From assembly GCA_938049225.1 (NCBI GenBank), contig CALICM010000038.1, forward strand, positions 41,262 to 105,261: 64,000 nt of DNA, in the 5' to 3' direction. This DNA is from an uncultured Paracoccaceae bacterium (GTDB lineage Bacteria > Pseudomonadota > Alphaproteobacteria > Rhodobacterales > Rhodobacteraceae). Below, one piece after another: positions 24,156-32,780 of this stretch (position 1 is its first letter; the number at the start of each line of letters is the position of its first letter). The notes below the pieces were generated by a model. The model was not told the origin of the DNA. It was given only the letters and a program-made list of their open reading frames with translations, and did not search any database. The position numbers and the translations under genes are program-made.

Positions 24156-24569
24156 ATGTTCGTCAAATCCATCAGCACAACCGCCTTCCTGCTGGGGGCC
24201 ACGGCCTTGAACGCACAAACGCTGTCTTTCAAAGACGTTGTCGATGTGTTGGACAAACAAGGGTATTCCGAGGTCGAGGTCGCGCGCACCCCCGACCGGC
24301 TGATCATCGAAGCCTATAGTGGCGGCAATGAACGCAAAATCGTCTATGATACCAATACGGGCAAGGTCCTTTCGGATTATGTCGAGGCGCGCGATGATGA
24401 TGAAGACGATAATGATCGCAAGCGTAAACGGCGGCGCGGCGGAGACGACAGCTACGATGATGACGATGATGACGATGATGATGATGATGAAGACGACGAT
24501 GATCGCGATGATCGCGATGATGACGACGACGACGATGATGATGATGATGATGATGACGACAAGGACTGA
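24156..24569 (+). CDS. Exported PepSY-like protein with poly-aspartate tail (1)
   Basis: A 137-residue protein with signal peptide MFVKSISTTAFLLGATALNA. A PepSY-like alpha/beta module spans about residues 22-72 (FKDVVDVLDKQGYSEVEVARTPDRLIIEAY...KIVYDTNTGKVLSDY). After a short basic patch (RKRKRRR) comes an almost pure Asp tail of about 45 residues encoded by GAT/GAC triplets. Such tails can bind Ca2+ or other cations. The start at 24156 is preceded by GAAGGGG and gives a clean signal peptide. It is the first of three adjacent genes with the next polyAsp gene and a membrane LuxR-type gene. Confidence 0.75.
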   Translation: MFVKSISTTAFLLGATALNAQTLSFKDVVDVLDKQGYSEVEVARTPDRLIIEAYSGGNERKIVYDTNTGKVLSDYVEARDDDEDDNDRKRKRRRGGDDSYDDDDDDDDDDDEDDDDRDDRDDDDDDDDDDDDDDDKD

Positions 24570-24586
24570 TCAATTGTGATCCTGCC

Positions 24587-24612
24587 GGGGCGCCGGACCG
24601 GAACGGCGCCCC
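24587..24612 (+). terminator. Strong hairpin between the two poly-Asp genes
   Basis: GGGGCGCCG (24587-24595) and CGGCGCCCC (24604-24612) form a perfect nine-pair stem. There is no U-tract, so it may attenuate transcription or stabilise the upstream mRNA rather than terminate fully. Confidence 0.5.
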
Positions 24613-24614
24613 GT

Positions 24615-25217
<603 letters not shown>

Positions 25218-25232
25218 TCGGTCGGCGCGTCC

Positions 25233-25757
25233 ATGAAACACCTGTCGCGGCTTCTTTGGGTCATCGTACCCCTGCAAATGGCCGCGACGGGCTTCTTTAT
25301 TTGGGACACGGGCGCTGCCCTGTTCGGCTATCGCGATGAACCGCTGAGCTGGCGCGCGCATGAGGCCATCGAGCTGGGTGCGGTACTGGGCCTGCTGATC
25401 GGTTTTGCTATCGGCTTACGGATGCTGGTGCTGACCCTACGGCGCAATAAGGTGGTCGAGCGGCAGTTGCGCGTTGCCTCAGGCGCTTTTGCTGAACTGC
25501 TGGAGGAGCGGTTTCAGGAATGGGGTCTGACCCCGGCCGAAAGGGATGTGGCCTGGTTCACGCTGAAAGGATTTTCCAACGCCGAAATTGCCGCTCTGCG
25601 CAAGACCAGCGACGGGACGGTCAAGGCGCAAAGTTTTGCTATCTTTCGCAAGGCGGGTGTGTCGGGGCGGCCGCAGCTGCTGAGCTTGTTTATCGAAGAT
25701 CTTCTGGACGACGCGTACAAAGATCGACCCAAGTCGCCCGAAGCCAAAGTCAGCTGA
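25233..25757 (+). CDS. Membrane-anchored LuxR-type HTH regulator
   Basis: A 174-residue protein with two predicted membrane helices (about 8-31 and 45-69) joined by a short periplasmic loop. A coiled segment and a LuxR-type HTH at about 98-155 ([24 protein letters not shown]...[17 protein letters not shown]) follow in the cytoplasm. The gene starts 15 bases after the second poly-Asp gene and is probably cotranscribed with it. A one-component membrane sensor that reads the periplasmic poly-Asp proteins or the same cation is an inference from context. Its 3' end overlaps convergent pth by eight bases. Confidence 0.8.
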   Translation: MKHLSRLLWVIVPLQMAATGFFIWDTGAALFGYRDEPLSWRAHEAIELGAVLGLLIGFAIGLRMLVLTLRRNKVVERQLRVASGAFAELLEERFQEWGLTPAERDVAWFTLKGFSNAEIAALRKTSDGTVKAQSFAIFRKAGVSGRPQLLSLFIEDLLDDAYKDRPKSPEAKVS

Positions 25758-26418
25758 ATTTATCCATTAAACGCTGCAAGGCCGACCGCGTGTCGGGTTT
25801 TTCGGGGGACATCGGCGCGGGTTTGGATGCTTTGGACGGGGCCGAGTCTGCCGTTTGACGGGCCAGTGCCACTTCGGACTGAAACTTGTCAAAGGCGCCG
25901 CTGGCCAGGTGTGGCGCAGCGCGGGTCACGCCGTCGATCAGCGGCGTCAGCCAGTCTTGATCCGCTTTGGCGAAATCGCCTAGCACATAGTTCGACACCA
26001 GACGCTTGTCGCCCGGATGGCCGATGCCCAGGCGCACGCGCGTGTAATCGTCGCCGATATGCTGATGCAGCGAGCGCAAGCCGTTGTGCCCGGCGTGTCC
26101 ACCGCCGGTCTTCACCCGCAGTTTGCCAGGGGCAAGGTCCAATTCGTCATGCAGGACAATCACGTCCCCGCGGTCCAGCTTGTAGAACCGCATCGCGGCG
26201 CCGACCGACTGACCCGACAGGTTCATAAAGGTTTCGGGCTTCAGCAGCAGAACCTTCTCGGTGCCCAGTCGTCCCTCGGCCACCTGCCCCTGAAACTTGG
26301 TACGCCCGGGGCCGAAACCATGCGTGGCGGCAATCGCATCGACCACCATAAAGCCGATGTTGTGTCGGTGACGCTGGTATTTGGCCCCCGGATTGCCCAG
26401 CCCTGCGATCAGTTTCAT
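25750..26418 (-). CDS. pth: Peptidyl-tRNA hydrolase
   Basis: Releases peptidyl-tRNA dropped by stalled ribosomes. The family signature is complete: [26 protein letters not shown] with the catalytic His in [48 protein letters not shown] and the tRNA-contacting region. At 222 residues it is slightly longer than usual, having a Pro/Lys-rich C-terminal extension. It lies about 90 bases downstream of the L25 gene on the same strand, the usual bacterial rplY-pth arrangement. Confidence 0.96.
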   Translation of the reverse strand: MKLIAGLGNPGAKYQRHRHNIGFMVVDAIAATHGFGPGRTKFQGQVAEGRLGTEKVLLLKPETFMNLSGQSVGAAMRFYKLDRGDVIVLHDELDLAPGKLRVKTGGGHAGHNGLRSLHQHIGDDYTRVRLGIGHPGDKRLVSNYVLGDFAKADQDWLTPLIDGVTRAAPHLASGAFDKFQSEVALARQTADSAPSKASKPAPMSPEKPDTRSALQRLMDKFS

Positions 26419-26505
26419 GCGTTGCCCTGGCGCTGCGTGTCACGAAAGACGCGCCACCCCGTGGGGCGGCGCGCCGGATGTAGCACACTCAAAGCCCGAG
26501 GGGAA

Positions 26506-27147
26506 TTACGCCTCCTCGGTGGTCTCTTCCGGGGTCTCGGCTTCGGTGTCTTCCTCTTCGGTGTCGGAGGAGCGCAGGCTGGACGGTGCTGCGATATTGG
26601 CGATCACGAAGTCGCGGTCGGTGATCATAGGCCGGCTGCCTGCGGGCAGGGTAATGCTGGAAATCGTGATCGTATCGCCCACATCCAGACCGGTCAGATC
26701 GGCGGTCAACTGCTCGGGGATATCGCTGGCGGTCACTTTCAGCTCAACCTCGGGGCGGACGATGGTCAGCACGCCGCCCTTTTTCAGGCCGGGGCTTTCC
26801 TCGTGGTTTTGGAAATCCACCGGAATGTAGAGGTTGATCCGCGAACGCGCGCTAAGACGCAAGAAATCGACATGTGTCGGCAGATCCTTGACGATGTCGC
26901 GCTGTACCGCGCGGCAGATCACGCGCTGATCCTTGCCATCGATCTTAAGGTTCAGCAGGGTCGACAGAAACTTGCCGGCTCGAAGCATCTTAAGCAGTTC
27001 GTTGAACTTGACGTTGATGGTGATCGGGTCCTCGCCGCCACCATAGATCACTCCGGGCACAAGGCCCTCACGACGTGCCGAGCGGGCGGCCCCCTTGCCT
27101 GTCCCCGCGCGCGCCGTGGCGTTGAGAACCGGTGTCTCGTTTGCCAT
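26506..27147 (-). CDS. rplY: 50S ribosomal protein L25 / general stress protein Ctc
   Basis: Binds 5S rRNA in the large subunit. The 213-residue product has the long TL5/Ctc form. The N-terminal L25 domain contains [28 protein letters not shown] and [22 protein letters not shown] second beta domain (about 98-185) follows, and the C-terminus is Glu/Thr-rich. I place the start at 27147 ([13 protein letters not shown]), the family N-terminus; the open frame up to 27291 is non-conserved. Confidence 0.95.
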   Translation of the reverse strand: MANETPVLNATARAGTGKGAARSARREGLVPGVIYGGGEDPITINVKFNELLKMLRAGKFLSTLLNLKIDGKDQRVICRAVQRDIVKDLPTHVDFLRLSARSRINLYIPVDFQNHEESPGLKKGGVLTIVRPEVELKVTASDIPEQLTADLTGLDVGDTITISSITLPAGSRPMITDRDFVIANIAAPSSLRSSDTEEEDTEAETPEETTEEA

Positions 27148-27268
27148 TGGCTTAACTCCTGATTTTAACAGATTGCGGGGTCCTCCAAGGGTGGTTCGCC
27201 CGCAACGAGGCTGCGTGATACGCGATGCGGGCAGGATTGCAAGGGGATTCGGAGCCCTATGGCCCCAA

Positions 27269-27907
27269 TCACGCGACCATAGGGGCGTCACGGCTGGGAA
27301 AGGCCGCGTCGAACCAGGGGGCCGCGGTCATGGGTTCAAGTCCGGCATTGGCCGCGATGGTTGCCCGTATGTCGGTCCCAAAGGGCCACAAGCCCAGACA
27401 TATTCCGTCGCGGCCCGACCCTTCGGAGCCGATGAACCGAGGCTCCCAACCGATGCCCTTATAGATCCGGGTCATATGCCGGTCATAGACCCCCAGAGCC
27501 CGGGTCAGGCCAAACCGCAATCCCAGTTCCTGTCCCGCCAGCATCAGCGTTCCGGCCCAATTGCGCGCCTTTGTCCCGGCGTTTGGTGCCAGACAGAAGC
27601 GCGTACACTCCCAGATGAAAGGGGCCCGGATCGCGACCCCGTGATTCAGGTGACGAAAGTGATCGTTGACCATCGTACGCCCCAGGCTGGGCATCACCCG
27701 CATGGATGCGCCATGCCGCCCATCAGGCTGTTCAAGGATGATATAGAGGGGGTTCATGCGATCATAAGGATCGCGCTCCCACCCGTTTTCATCCATTTTC
27801 AGGTCCCATTTCAGGCGACCCACGAATTGTGTGGTGCGGTCGCGAAACATCGTGTCGGCCAGGTCAGGGTGATTTTGCAGTTGGCTGGCATAAAGATAGC
27901 GGATCAT
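27269..27907 (-). CDS. luxI: LuxI-type acyl-homoserine lactone synthase
   Basis: A 212-residue autoinducer synthase making N-acyl-homoserine lactones from acyl-ACP and SAM. The GNAT-like core motifs are in order: [13 protein letters not shown] near 24-36, [15 protein letters not shown] (43-57) and [12 protein letters not shown] (63-74), carrying the invariant Arg, Phe, Trp, Glu, Asp and Arg positions of the family. The ATG at 27907 follows GGAG by eight bases; the longer frame to 27982 is unlikely. It is downstream of luxR on the same strand with about 105 bases between. Confidence 0.9.
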   Translation of the reverse strand: MIRYLYASQLQNHPDLADTMFRDRTTQFVGRLKWDLKMDENGWERDPYDRMNPLYIILEQPDGRHGASMRVMPSLGRTMVNDHFRHLNHGVAIRAPFIWECTRFCLAPNAGTKARNWAGTLMLAGQELGLRFGLTRALGVYDRHMTRIYKGIGWEPRFIGSEGSGRDGICLGLWPFGTDIRATIAANAGLEPMTAAPWFDAAFPSRDAPMVA

Positions 27908-27976
27908 CAGCAGGGCTCCGGTGTTGCGATGCCCAAGGCCTATAAGATTTGTGGTTAATGCCTGGCGAGCGTGCGC

Positions 27977-27994
27977 TGCCAAAGAATTCTGGCA
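27977..27994. promoter_or_regulatory. Candidate lux-type box upstream of luxI
   Basis: TGCCAAAGAATTCTGGCA is an 18-base imperfect dyad (arms TGCCA/TGGCA) lying 70 bases upstream of the luxI start, where LuxR-AHL would bind for autoinduction. It does not match the Vibrio lux-box consensus closely. Confidence 0.35.
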
Positions 27995-28013
27995 ACACCC
28001 CTGGCGATCGGAG

Positions 28014-28724
28014 CTAGGGCATCAATAGCCCACGGGCCATAGCCGTTGCGACCGCGTGGATTGTGTTTTGTGCCCCCAGCTTTTCGCGTGCAGCGTCCAA
28101 ATAGTCGCGCAACGTATGCTGTGATATCGCCAACCGTTCGGCCGCTTGGGCGCGCGATACCCCCAAGGACAAAAGGGTCAGCACGTCCCGCTCGCGCGGC
28201 GTTAACGACGGGGCTTGTGGCAGCAGATCATCCCCCATGATCTGGGTCGCCCGCTGGTGGATCGCGTGACCGATCAAAATGAGGTTGTTCAAATGCGCCT
28301 CGTTGAACCGGTCCCATGTGGCATCGCTGTCAAAGCTGCTGACCGAGAAAAGCGCCAGTTGGCCCCCGATACCGCGGATCGGAATGGAGTACCCTTGCTT
28401 GCCGACGCCTGCCGCGGCCGCCTCGCCCAGCAGGCGACGGGACGCGGGGGGCGACCAATCAAGTTCACGCCAGTTAATGGGGCCAGTGCGGCGAAAAGCT
28501 TCGCGCACCACCGGGTCGACAAGAAATTGGCGGTTGGAGATATAAGTGTTAACCCATTCGCGATCATAGGTCAGCGCCCCATATTCGCGACCAGTGGTAC
28601 CGGTAATGTGGTAAACCGCGTGCTCTACGCCCAGCCCATCGCGCAGATGGGTGACCAAATCTTGGATTTGGTCAAGCGTTTTCGCATTCTGGAGCTTCTC
28701 GAGAAATGTCTCCACCCAGGTCAT
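28014..28724 (-). CDS. luxR: LuxR-type quorum-sensing regulator
   Basis: About 236 residues. The N-terminal autoinducer-binding domain (about 15-150) includes YGALTYDREWVNTYISNRQFLVDPVV, the Trp/Tyr/Asp-bearing pocket region, and GYSIPIRGIGGQLALFSVSS. The C-terminal HTH is LTPRERDVLTLLSLGVSRAQAAERLAISQHTLRDYLDAAREKLG. With the adjacent luxI it forms a self-contained AHL circuit. An ATG at 28724 or the GTG at 28733 can serve as start. The beginning of the gene overlaps a small upstream ORF. Confidence 0.9.
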   Translation of the reverse strand: MTWVETFLEKLQNAKTLDQIQDLVTHLRDGLGVEHAVYHITGTTGREYGALTYDREWVNTYISNRQFLVDPVVREAFRRTGPINWRELDWSPPASRRLLGEAAAAGVGKQGYSIPIRGIGGQLALFSVSSFDSDATWDRFNEAHLNNLILIGHAIHQRATQIMGDDLLPQAPSLTPRERDVLTLLSLGVSRAQAAERLAISQHTLRDYLDAAREKLGAQNTIHAVATAMARGLLMP

Positions 28725-28884
28725 GATCGACACCCGCTAAGGTTGAGCAAGCCTTAGACTGGCGGATCTCACGAGCGGCCAACAGCAGTGCATCATCAAG
28801 ATGTTCCGCCAAGTCGTACATGGCGTTATTCTCGGCCACCACCCGTAGATCCGTTAGAAGATCCAGCATCCATTCTTGCGACAT
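28672..28884 (-). CDS. Small protein overlapping luxR 5' end
   Basis: A 70-residue acidic helical protein (MSQEWMLDLLTDLRVVAENN...LAEHLDDALLLAAREI). Its last 17 codons overlap the beginning of luxR in another frame. A GAGGG ribosome site lies upstream of the ATG. The regular helical pattern and lack of rare codons suggest a real gene, and I recall similar small ORFs ahead of luxR in roseobacters. The overlap would couple its translation to luxR. Function unknown. Confidence 0.6.
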   Translation of the reverse strand: MSQEWMLDLLTDLRVVAENNAMYDLAEHLDDALLLAAREIRQSKACSTLAGVDHDLGGDISREAPECENA

Positions 28885-29098
28885 TCGAACCCTCGGGTGT
28901 AAAGGTTAACAGATTGTTAATACAACTTACGCATGTACCACCTTAGCAGCACGTTTATGTAAAAACACCCCCCAAAAATAGCGGATCGGAATGCCTTAAC
29001 CCCTTGATTCTGATGATATCGAGAAAAACCCAACTTGGGAAAGGTGAATTGATTCGTCTTCTTTGTGCTGCGACAATGCGCCTTGTGCTCTCATTTCT

Positions 29099-30376
29099 TT
29101 ACCCATCACGTACATCTTCAAACGTGCGCAGCCCAGTTCTTGGTGCCCCGACAAGCACTGCCATATTTCCTGGTTTGTGCTCATTCTTGCGCATCTTCGT
29201 ATGCGCTTGTGGAATTTCGTTCCACGGGAATACTTCCGACATACAGGGGTCAAGGCGTCTTTCAATCATGAGTTGATTGGCGGCGGCGGCTTGCTTGAGG
29301 TTGGCGAAGTGGCTGCCCTGGACCCGCTTTTGGTGCATCCACAGATATCGGGCATCCAGGGTTAAGTTATACCCCGTTGTCCCGGCGCAAATGACAACCA
29401 TGCCACCCTTTTTGACAATGAAAGTCGATACGGGGAATGTCGCCTCGCCTGGGTGTTCAAAGACCATGTCCACGTTGACACCTTTGCCCGTGATGTCCCA
29501 AATCGCTTTGCCAAATTTGCGCACCTCGGCGAACCAGTCTTTATATTCTGGCGTGTTAACGGTGGGCATCTGGCCCCAACAATTGAAGTCCTTTCGGTTG
29601 ATCACGCCCTTTGCCCCAAGGCTGAGGACAAAGTCGCGCTTATCTTCGTCCGATATGACCGCAATCGCATTTGCCCCAGCTGTATTGATCAACTGGATCG
29701 CGTAGGAGCCCAAGCCCCCCGAAGCGCCCCATACCAGCACGTTCTGACCCGGCCGCAACTCGTGCGGGGCATGGCCGAACAACATCCGATAGGCCGTGGC
29801 GAGCGTCAGGGTATAGCACGCACTTTCCTCCCAGGTCAGATGTTTGGGGCGGGGCATAAGTTGCTGGCTTTGCACGCAAGTATATTGTGCGAAAGATCCA
29901 TCCGGCGTCTCATAGCCCCAAATCCGCTGACTGGGGCTGAACATCGGGTCGCCCCCGTTGCAATGCTCGTCATCGCCATCGTCCTGGTTGCAATGGATGA
30001 CCACTTCATCGCCAACCTTCCAGCGGCGCACCTTTTCGCCGACAGCCCAGACAATGCCCGAGGCATCGGATCCCGCGATGTGATACTCGGCCTTGTGAAC
30101 ATCGAACGGGCTGATCGGAATGCCCAGGCCGGCCCAAACACCGTTGTAGTTCACGCCCGCCGCCATCACCAGGACGACCACTTCGTGACTGTCAGGGCGG
30201 GGCGTGTCGACCACCTCGATCTGAAAGGCTTGTTCAGGCTCGCCATGCCGCTCGCGGCGGATGGTCCAGGCATACATCTTTTGGGGCAGTTCCCCCAAGG
30301 GCGGTATCTGCCCCATCTCGTACAACGGTGGTCTGTCGGCTTCGGATGGGGTGGGGCGGATATTTTGATCCAACAC
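29099..30376 (-). CDS. ccr: Crotonyl-CoA carboxylase/reductase
   Basis: The key enzyme of the ethylmalonyl-CoA pathway, reductively carboxylating crotonyl-CoA with NADPH and CO2 to ethylmalonyl-CoA. At 425 residues it is of family length. The hallmarks are AAGVNYNGVWAGLG, AEYHIAGSDASGIVWAVG, HCNQDDGDDEHCNGGDPM, the nucleotide loop VWGASGGLGSYAIQL, and FEHPGEATFPVS in the CO2-binding region. I assign the GTG at 30376 because GAGGAG lies upstream and the resulting N-terminus matches the family (LYEMGQIPPLG follows). The frame is open to 30721 but not conserved. Confidence 0.96.
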   Translation of the reverse strand: MLDQNIRPTPSEADRPPLYEMGQIPPLGELPQKMYAWTIRRERHGEPEQAFQIEVVDTPRPDSHEVVVLVMAAGVNYNGVWAGLGIPISPFDVHKAEYHIAGSDASGIVWAVGEKVRRWKVGDEVVIHCNQDDGDDEHCNGGDPMFSPSQRIWGYETPDGSFAQYTCVQSQQLMPRPKHLTWEESACYTLTLATAYRMLFGHAPHELRPGQNVLVWGASGGLGSYAIQLINTAGANAIAVISDEDKRDFVLSLGAKGVINRKDFNCWGQMPTVNTPEYKDWFAEVRKFGKAIWDITGKGVNVDMVFEHPGEATFPVSTFIVKKGGMVVICAGTTGYNLTLDARYLWMHQKRVQGSHFANLKQAAAANQLMIERRLDPCMSEVFPWNEIPQAHTKMRKNEHKPGNMAVLVGAPRTGLRTFEDVRDG

Positions 30377-30439
30377 TAGGCGCTCCTCGAATCGGTGAAA
30401 TTTTATTACGCCATAAAAATGCGCGTATGACGTATATTT

Positions 30440-30454
30440 AGTAATATTATTACT
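30440..30454. promoter_or_regulatory. AT-rich palindrome in the ccr / PilJ-protein divergent promoter
   Basis: AGTAATATTATTACT is a perfect 15-base palindrome 64 bases upstream of the ccr start. A second dyad, TTTTAT/ATAAAA (30401-30418), lies between it and ccr. Both sit in the AT-rich 245-base gap separating divergent ccr and the first PilJ-domain gene, so they may be operators for either direction. Confidence 0.45.
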
Positions 30455-30621
30455 CAAAGAGTTCAAGCAGTAACTTTTGCGCCGCACCATTTTGGTGTGC
30501 ATGTAATTGCCATGATCTACCATATTTTCGCCGCGTAAATCGTCATACAAACGGTCCTGAAGGTTTTTGAGATACTGGGTGGACCGCCATGCGTCAGCAT
30601 GTGTGGGGTGGGAGACTATAC

Positions 30622-31500
30622 ATGCCTGACAAATTTGCGCTTTCGCGACGCAGCACGCTTGCATTGATGGCGGGATCCGCTTTTGCGGCGGCAGCATTAC
30701 CCGGCACTGCGAGCGTCGCACAAAGTGCTGTGTTGACCCACCGCATTAACCTGGCCGGACGCCAACGTATGTTGACTCAGCGCATCAGCCGGGCCGTGTT
30801 CTTTGCTGCCCTTGAGGCCGATCGAACCAAACATCTAGAGATGCTTAAGAGGGCACACAGCCTGTTTGACAGAACGCTGAAGGGCCTGCGATCAGGTGAT
30901 ACCAACCTTGAACTTGAGGCGGAAACCCACCAACAGACACTAGAGGCCCTGACGGCCGTTGATGCGATTTGGGCCGCCTTCGATCTGACAGTCAAAGACA
31001 TCCTGGCGCGCGGCAACATCGAGGACCAGGAGATCGAGAGCATTGCGCGGCTGAACCCGACGCTGCTGGACCTGTCGAACAAGGTGGTTACAACCTTGAC
31101 TCATCAAAAAGGACAGACGGCTGACGATCTGGGAAAAACCGTGGCATTGAATGTTGCCGCGCGCCAACGCATGCTGACGCAGAAGATGGCGAAGGAAGTC
31201 GCACTACTCGTAATCGGCTTCGAACCCGACGAAAGCCACAAAGCCTTGCAGGGGACTCGCGACATCTTCGACGCCAGCCATCAGGCCTTGCTCAACGGCT
31301 TGCCTAGCATCCAATTGCCCCCGCCCAGCCCAGCAGTACGGGCAAAACTGGCCGAGGCCGACGGAATGTGGGACGCCTATCGTTCAACGATCAACCGCGT
31401 GATTGAAACAGGCATTGCCAGCACCTATGATCTCTCCTCGATTTCGGTGCAGGCCGATGTCCTTTTGGCCAAAATGAACGAGGCCGTTTTGGAATTCTAG
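30622..31500 (+). CDS. Exported protein with two PilJ (type IV pili MCP N-terminal-like) domains (1)
   Basis: A 292-residue protein with a twin-arginine-like signal (SRRSTLALMAGSAFAAAALPGTA). Two PilJ-type helical domains follow, each opening with the same motif: HRINLAGRQRMLTQRISRA (40-58) and NVAARQRMLTQKMAKE (177-192). In NarX and PilJ proteins this helix senses small ligands such as nitrate or nitrite in the periplasm. No membrane segment or cytoplasmic output domain follows, so it would be a soluble periplasmic receptor. The start at 30622 follows GGGAGA. Divergent from ccr. Confidence 0.8.
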   Translation: MPDKFALSRRSTLALMAGSAFAAAALPGTASVAQSAVLTHRINLAGRQRMLTQRISRAVFFAALEADRTKHLEMLKRAHSLFDRTLKGLRSGDTNLELEAETHQQTLEALTAVDAIWAAFDLTVKDILARGNIEDQEIESIARLNPTLLDLSNKVVTTLTHQKGQTADDLGKTVALNVAARQRMLTQKMAKEVALLVIGFEPDESHKALQGTRDIFDASHQALLNGLPSIQLPPPSPAVRAKLAEADGMWDAYRSTINRVIETGIASTYDLSSISVQADVLLAKMNEAVLEF

Positions 31501-31759
31501 TGGGATCCAGGGGCGGCGGGTTCTGGTTGGGTCTCGTGGCGCGGCCACAGTAACGCAACAACTGAAAGATTAATTTGGAAGCCTGATAACTAATAGGCGG
31601 TTTTATGCTGCCATATTAAACAATTTTTTACGATTGCCTTAAGATAACCATATAACTGGTGCTCGCTTCCATTGCTGCCTTTGGCAGCTTTTCATATTTG
31701 TGAAACCGTGTAACGAGGGTAGCAGTTTGGGCCAACTTTAACGATACGGAGACCCCCCC

Positions 31760-32659
31760 ATGCGTATCCCACATTCCGCCACCCGCCGTCGCTTTATAGC
31801 ACTGTCCGCCTCGACCGCACTGGCAACACCCTTCATCCTGTCCCCGGCCTTCGCGGCCACAGACCCTGACGCTGACATGATCAGTCGTCGCAAGATTAAT
31901 CTTGCCGGTCGCCAGCGTATGTTGAGCCAAAGAATCAGCCGTGCGGCTTTGTTCAACTCCCTCGACATCGAGCCCGAGCGGCATTTGACGATGCTGAAAG
32001 AGTCGCATCGGCTGTTCGACAGAACTCTGACGGCGCTGAAATCTGGGGATGATGAACTGGAACTGCCGGGCGAGCGAATCTCGACGGTTATCGATACTCT
32101 GAACCAGGTGCAGGGGGTTTGGGCCGGGTTTAGCCTGATCGTTCAGCGCATCATCGAGCGCGAGTCGGTTAGCGACCAGGATGTCGAAACCGTGGCGGTT
32201 CTGAACACAGACGTTTTGGCGCGCTCAAACGATGTGGTCGAGCGGATGGTCGACGAATATGGCAACAACGATATTGAGGTTGGACTGGCGGTTTCGATCA
32301 ATCTGGCCGGCCGACAGCGGATGCTCAGCCAAAAGATCGCGAAAGAGGCGGCCTTGGTCGGGCTGGGCTATAACGTCGAAGAGAACGCGGCGATCTTGCA
32401 GAAAACCACCGGTCTGTTCGGTGCGACGCTTACAGCCCTCATGGACGGCCTGCCGACATTCACTCTGCCCGCGCCGCCGCCGCATATTCGCGAGAAACTG
32501 ACCGAAGTGGCCGGACTTTGGGAGGGATATAAGACCGTGGTGGACCGCGTGGCAGAGAGCAAAGCGGCCGATGTGTGGTCGCTGAACACCATTGCGTCAA
32601 CCGCCGACCCGTTGCTGACAACGATGAATGACGCGGTGACCCTGTACGAGCAGCTCTAG
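31760..32659 (+). CDS. Exported protein with two PilJ domains (2), paralogue of preceding gene
   Basis: 299 residues, with the same architecture as its upstream neighbour. A Tat-like signal (TRRRFIALSASTALATPFILSPAFA) is followed by two copies of the motif: RRKINLAGRQRMLSQRISRA (43-62) and SINLAGRQRMLSQKIAKEAA (179-198). The C-terminal segment TFTLPAPPPHIREKL parallels SIQLPPPSPAVRAKL in the first protein. The pair arose by tandem duplication. A CGGAG ribosome site precedes the ATG. The 259 bases between the two genes contain AT-rich sequence and no gene I can support. Confidence 0.8.
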   Translation: MRIPHSATRRRFIALSASTALATPFILSPAFAATDPDADMISRRKINLAGRQRMLSQRISRAALFNSLDIEPERHLTMLKESHRLFDRTLTALKSGDDELELPGERISTVIDTLNQVQGVWAGFSLIVQRIIERESVSDQDVETVAVLNTDVLARSNDVVERMVDEYGNNDIEVGLAVSINLAGRQRMLSQKIAKEAALVGLGYNVEENAAILQKTTGLFGATLTALMDGLPTFTLPAPPPHIREKLTEVAGLWEGYKTVVDRVAESKAADVWSLNTIASTADPLLTTMNDAVTLYEQL

Positions 32660-32680
32660 AGCCGTCGGTCCGATGCGCAA

Positions 32681-32701
32681 GATAATTCCATTGGAATTAT
32701 C
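32681..32701. promoter_or_regulatory. 21-bp perfect palindrome upstream of ecm
   Basis: GATAATTCCA-T-TGGAATTATC is a perfect dyad, extended outward by CGCAA / TTGCG. A second dyad, TTATTCGGAATAA, follows about 15 bases downstream. Both lie within 100 bases of the ecm start and share the GGAATWAT core, as expected for an operator pair. A terminator role for the preceding gene is an alternative. Confidence 0.5.
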
Positions 32702-32780
32702 TGTTGCGTAAGATTGTTATTCGGAATAATTCCTTTGCAGTGCAGCAAAATCATCGCTGCGTTGCAAAGGAACCGAAACG

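Noticed and set aside
26017..27162. 381-codon plus-strand frame opposite pth and the L25 gene
   Set aside because: Antisense shadow of two confidently identified genes; composition is not protein-like.
28289..28567. Alternative small frames inside luxR
   Set aside because: They are shadows of the luxR coding sequence without independent ribosome sites.
32660..32780. Cobalamin riboswitch ahead of ecm
   Set aside because: The gap is only 121 bases and shows palindromes but no B12-box-like sequence, so a riboswitch is not supported.
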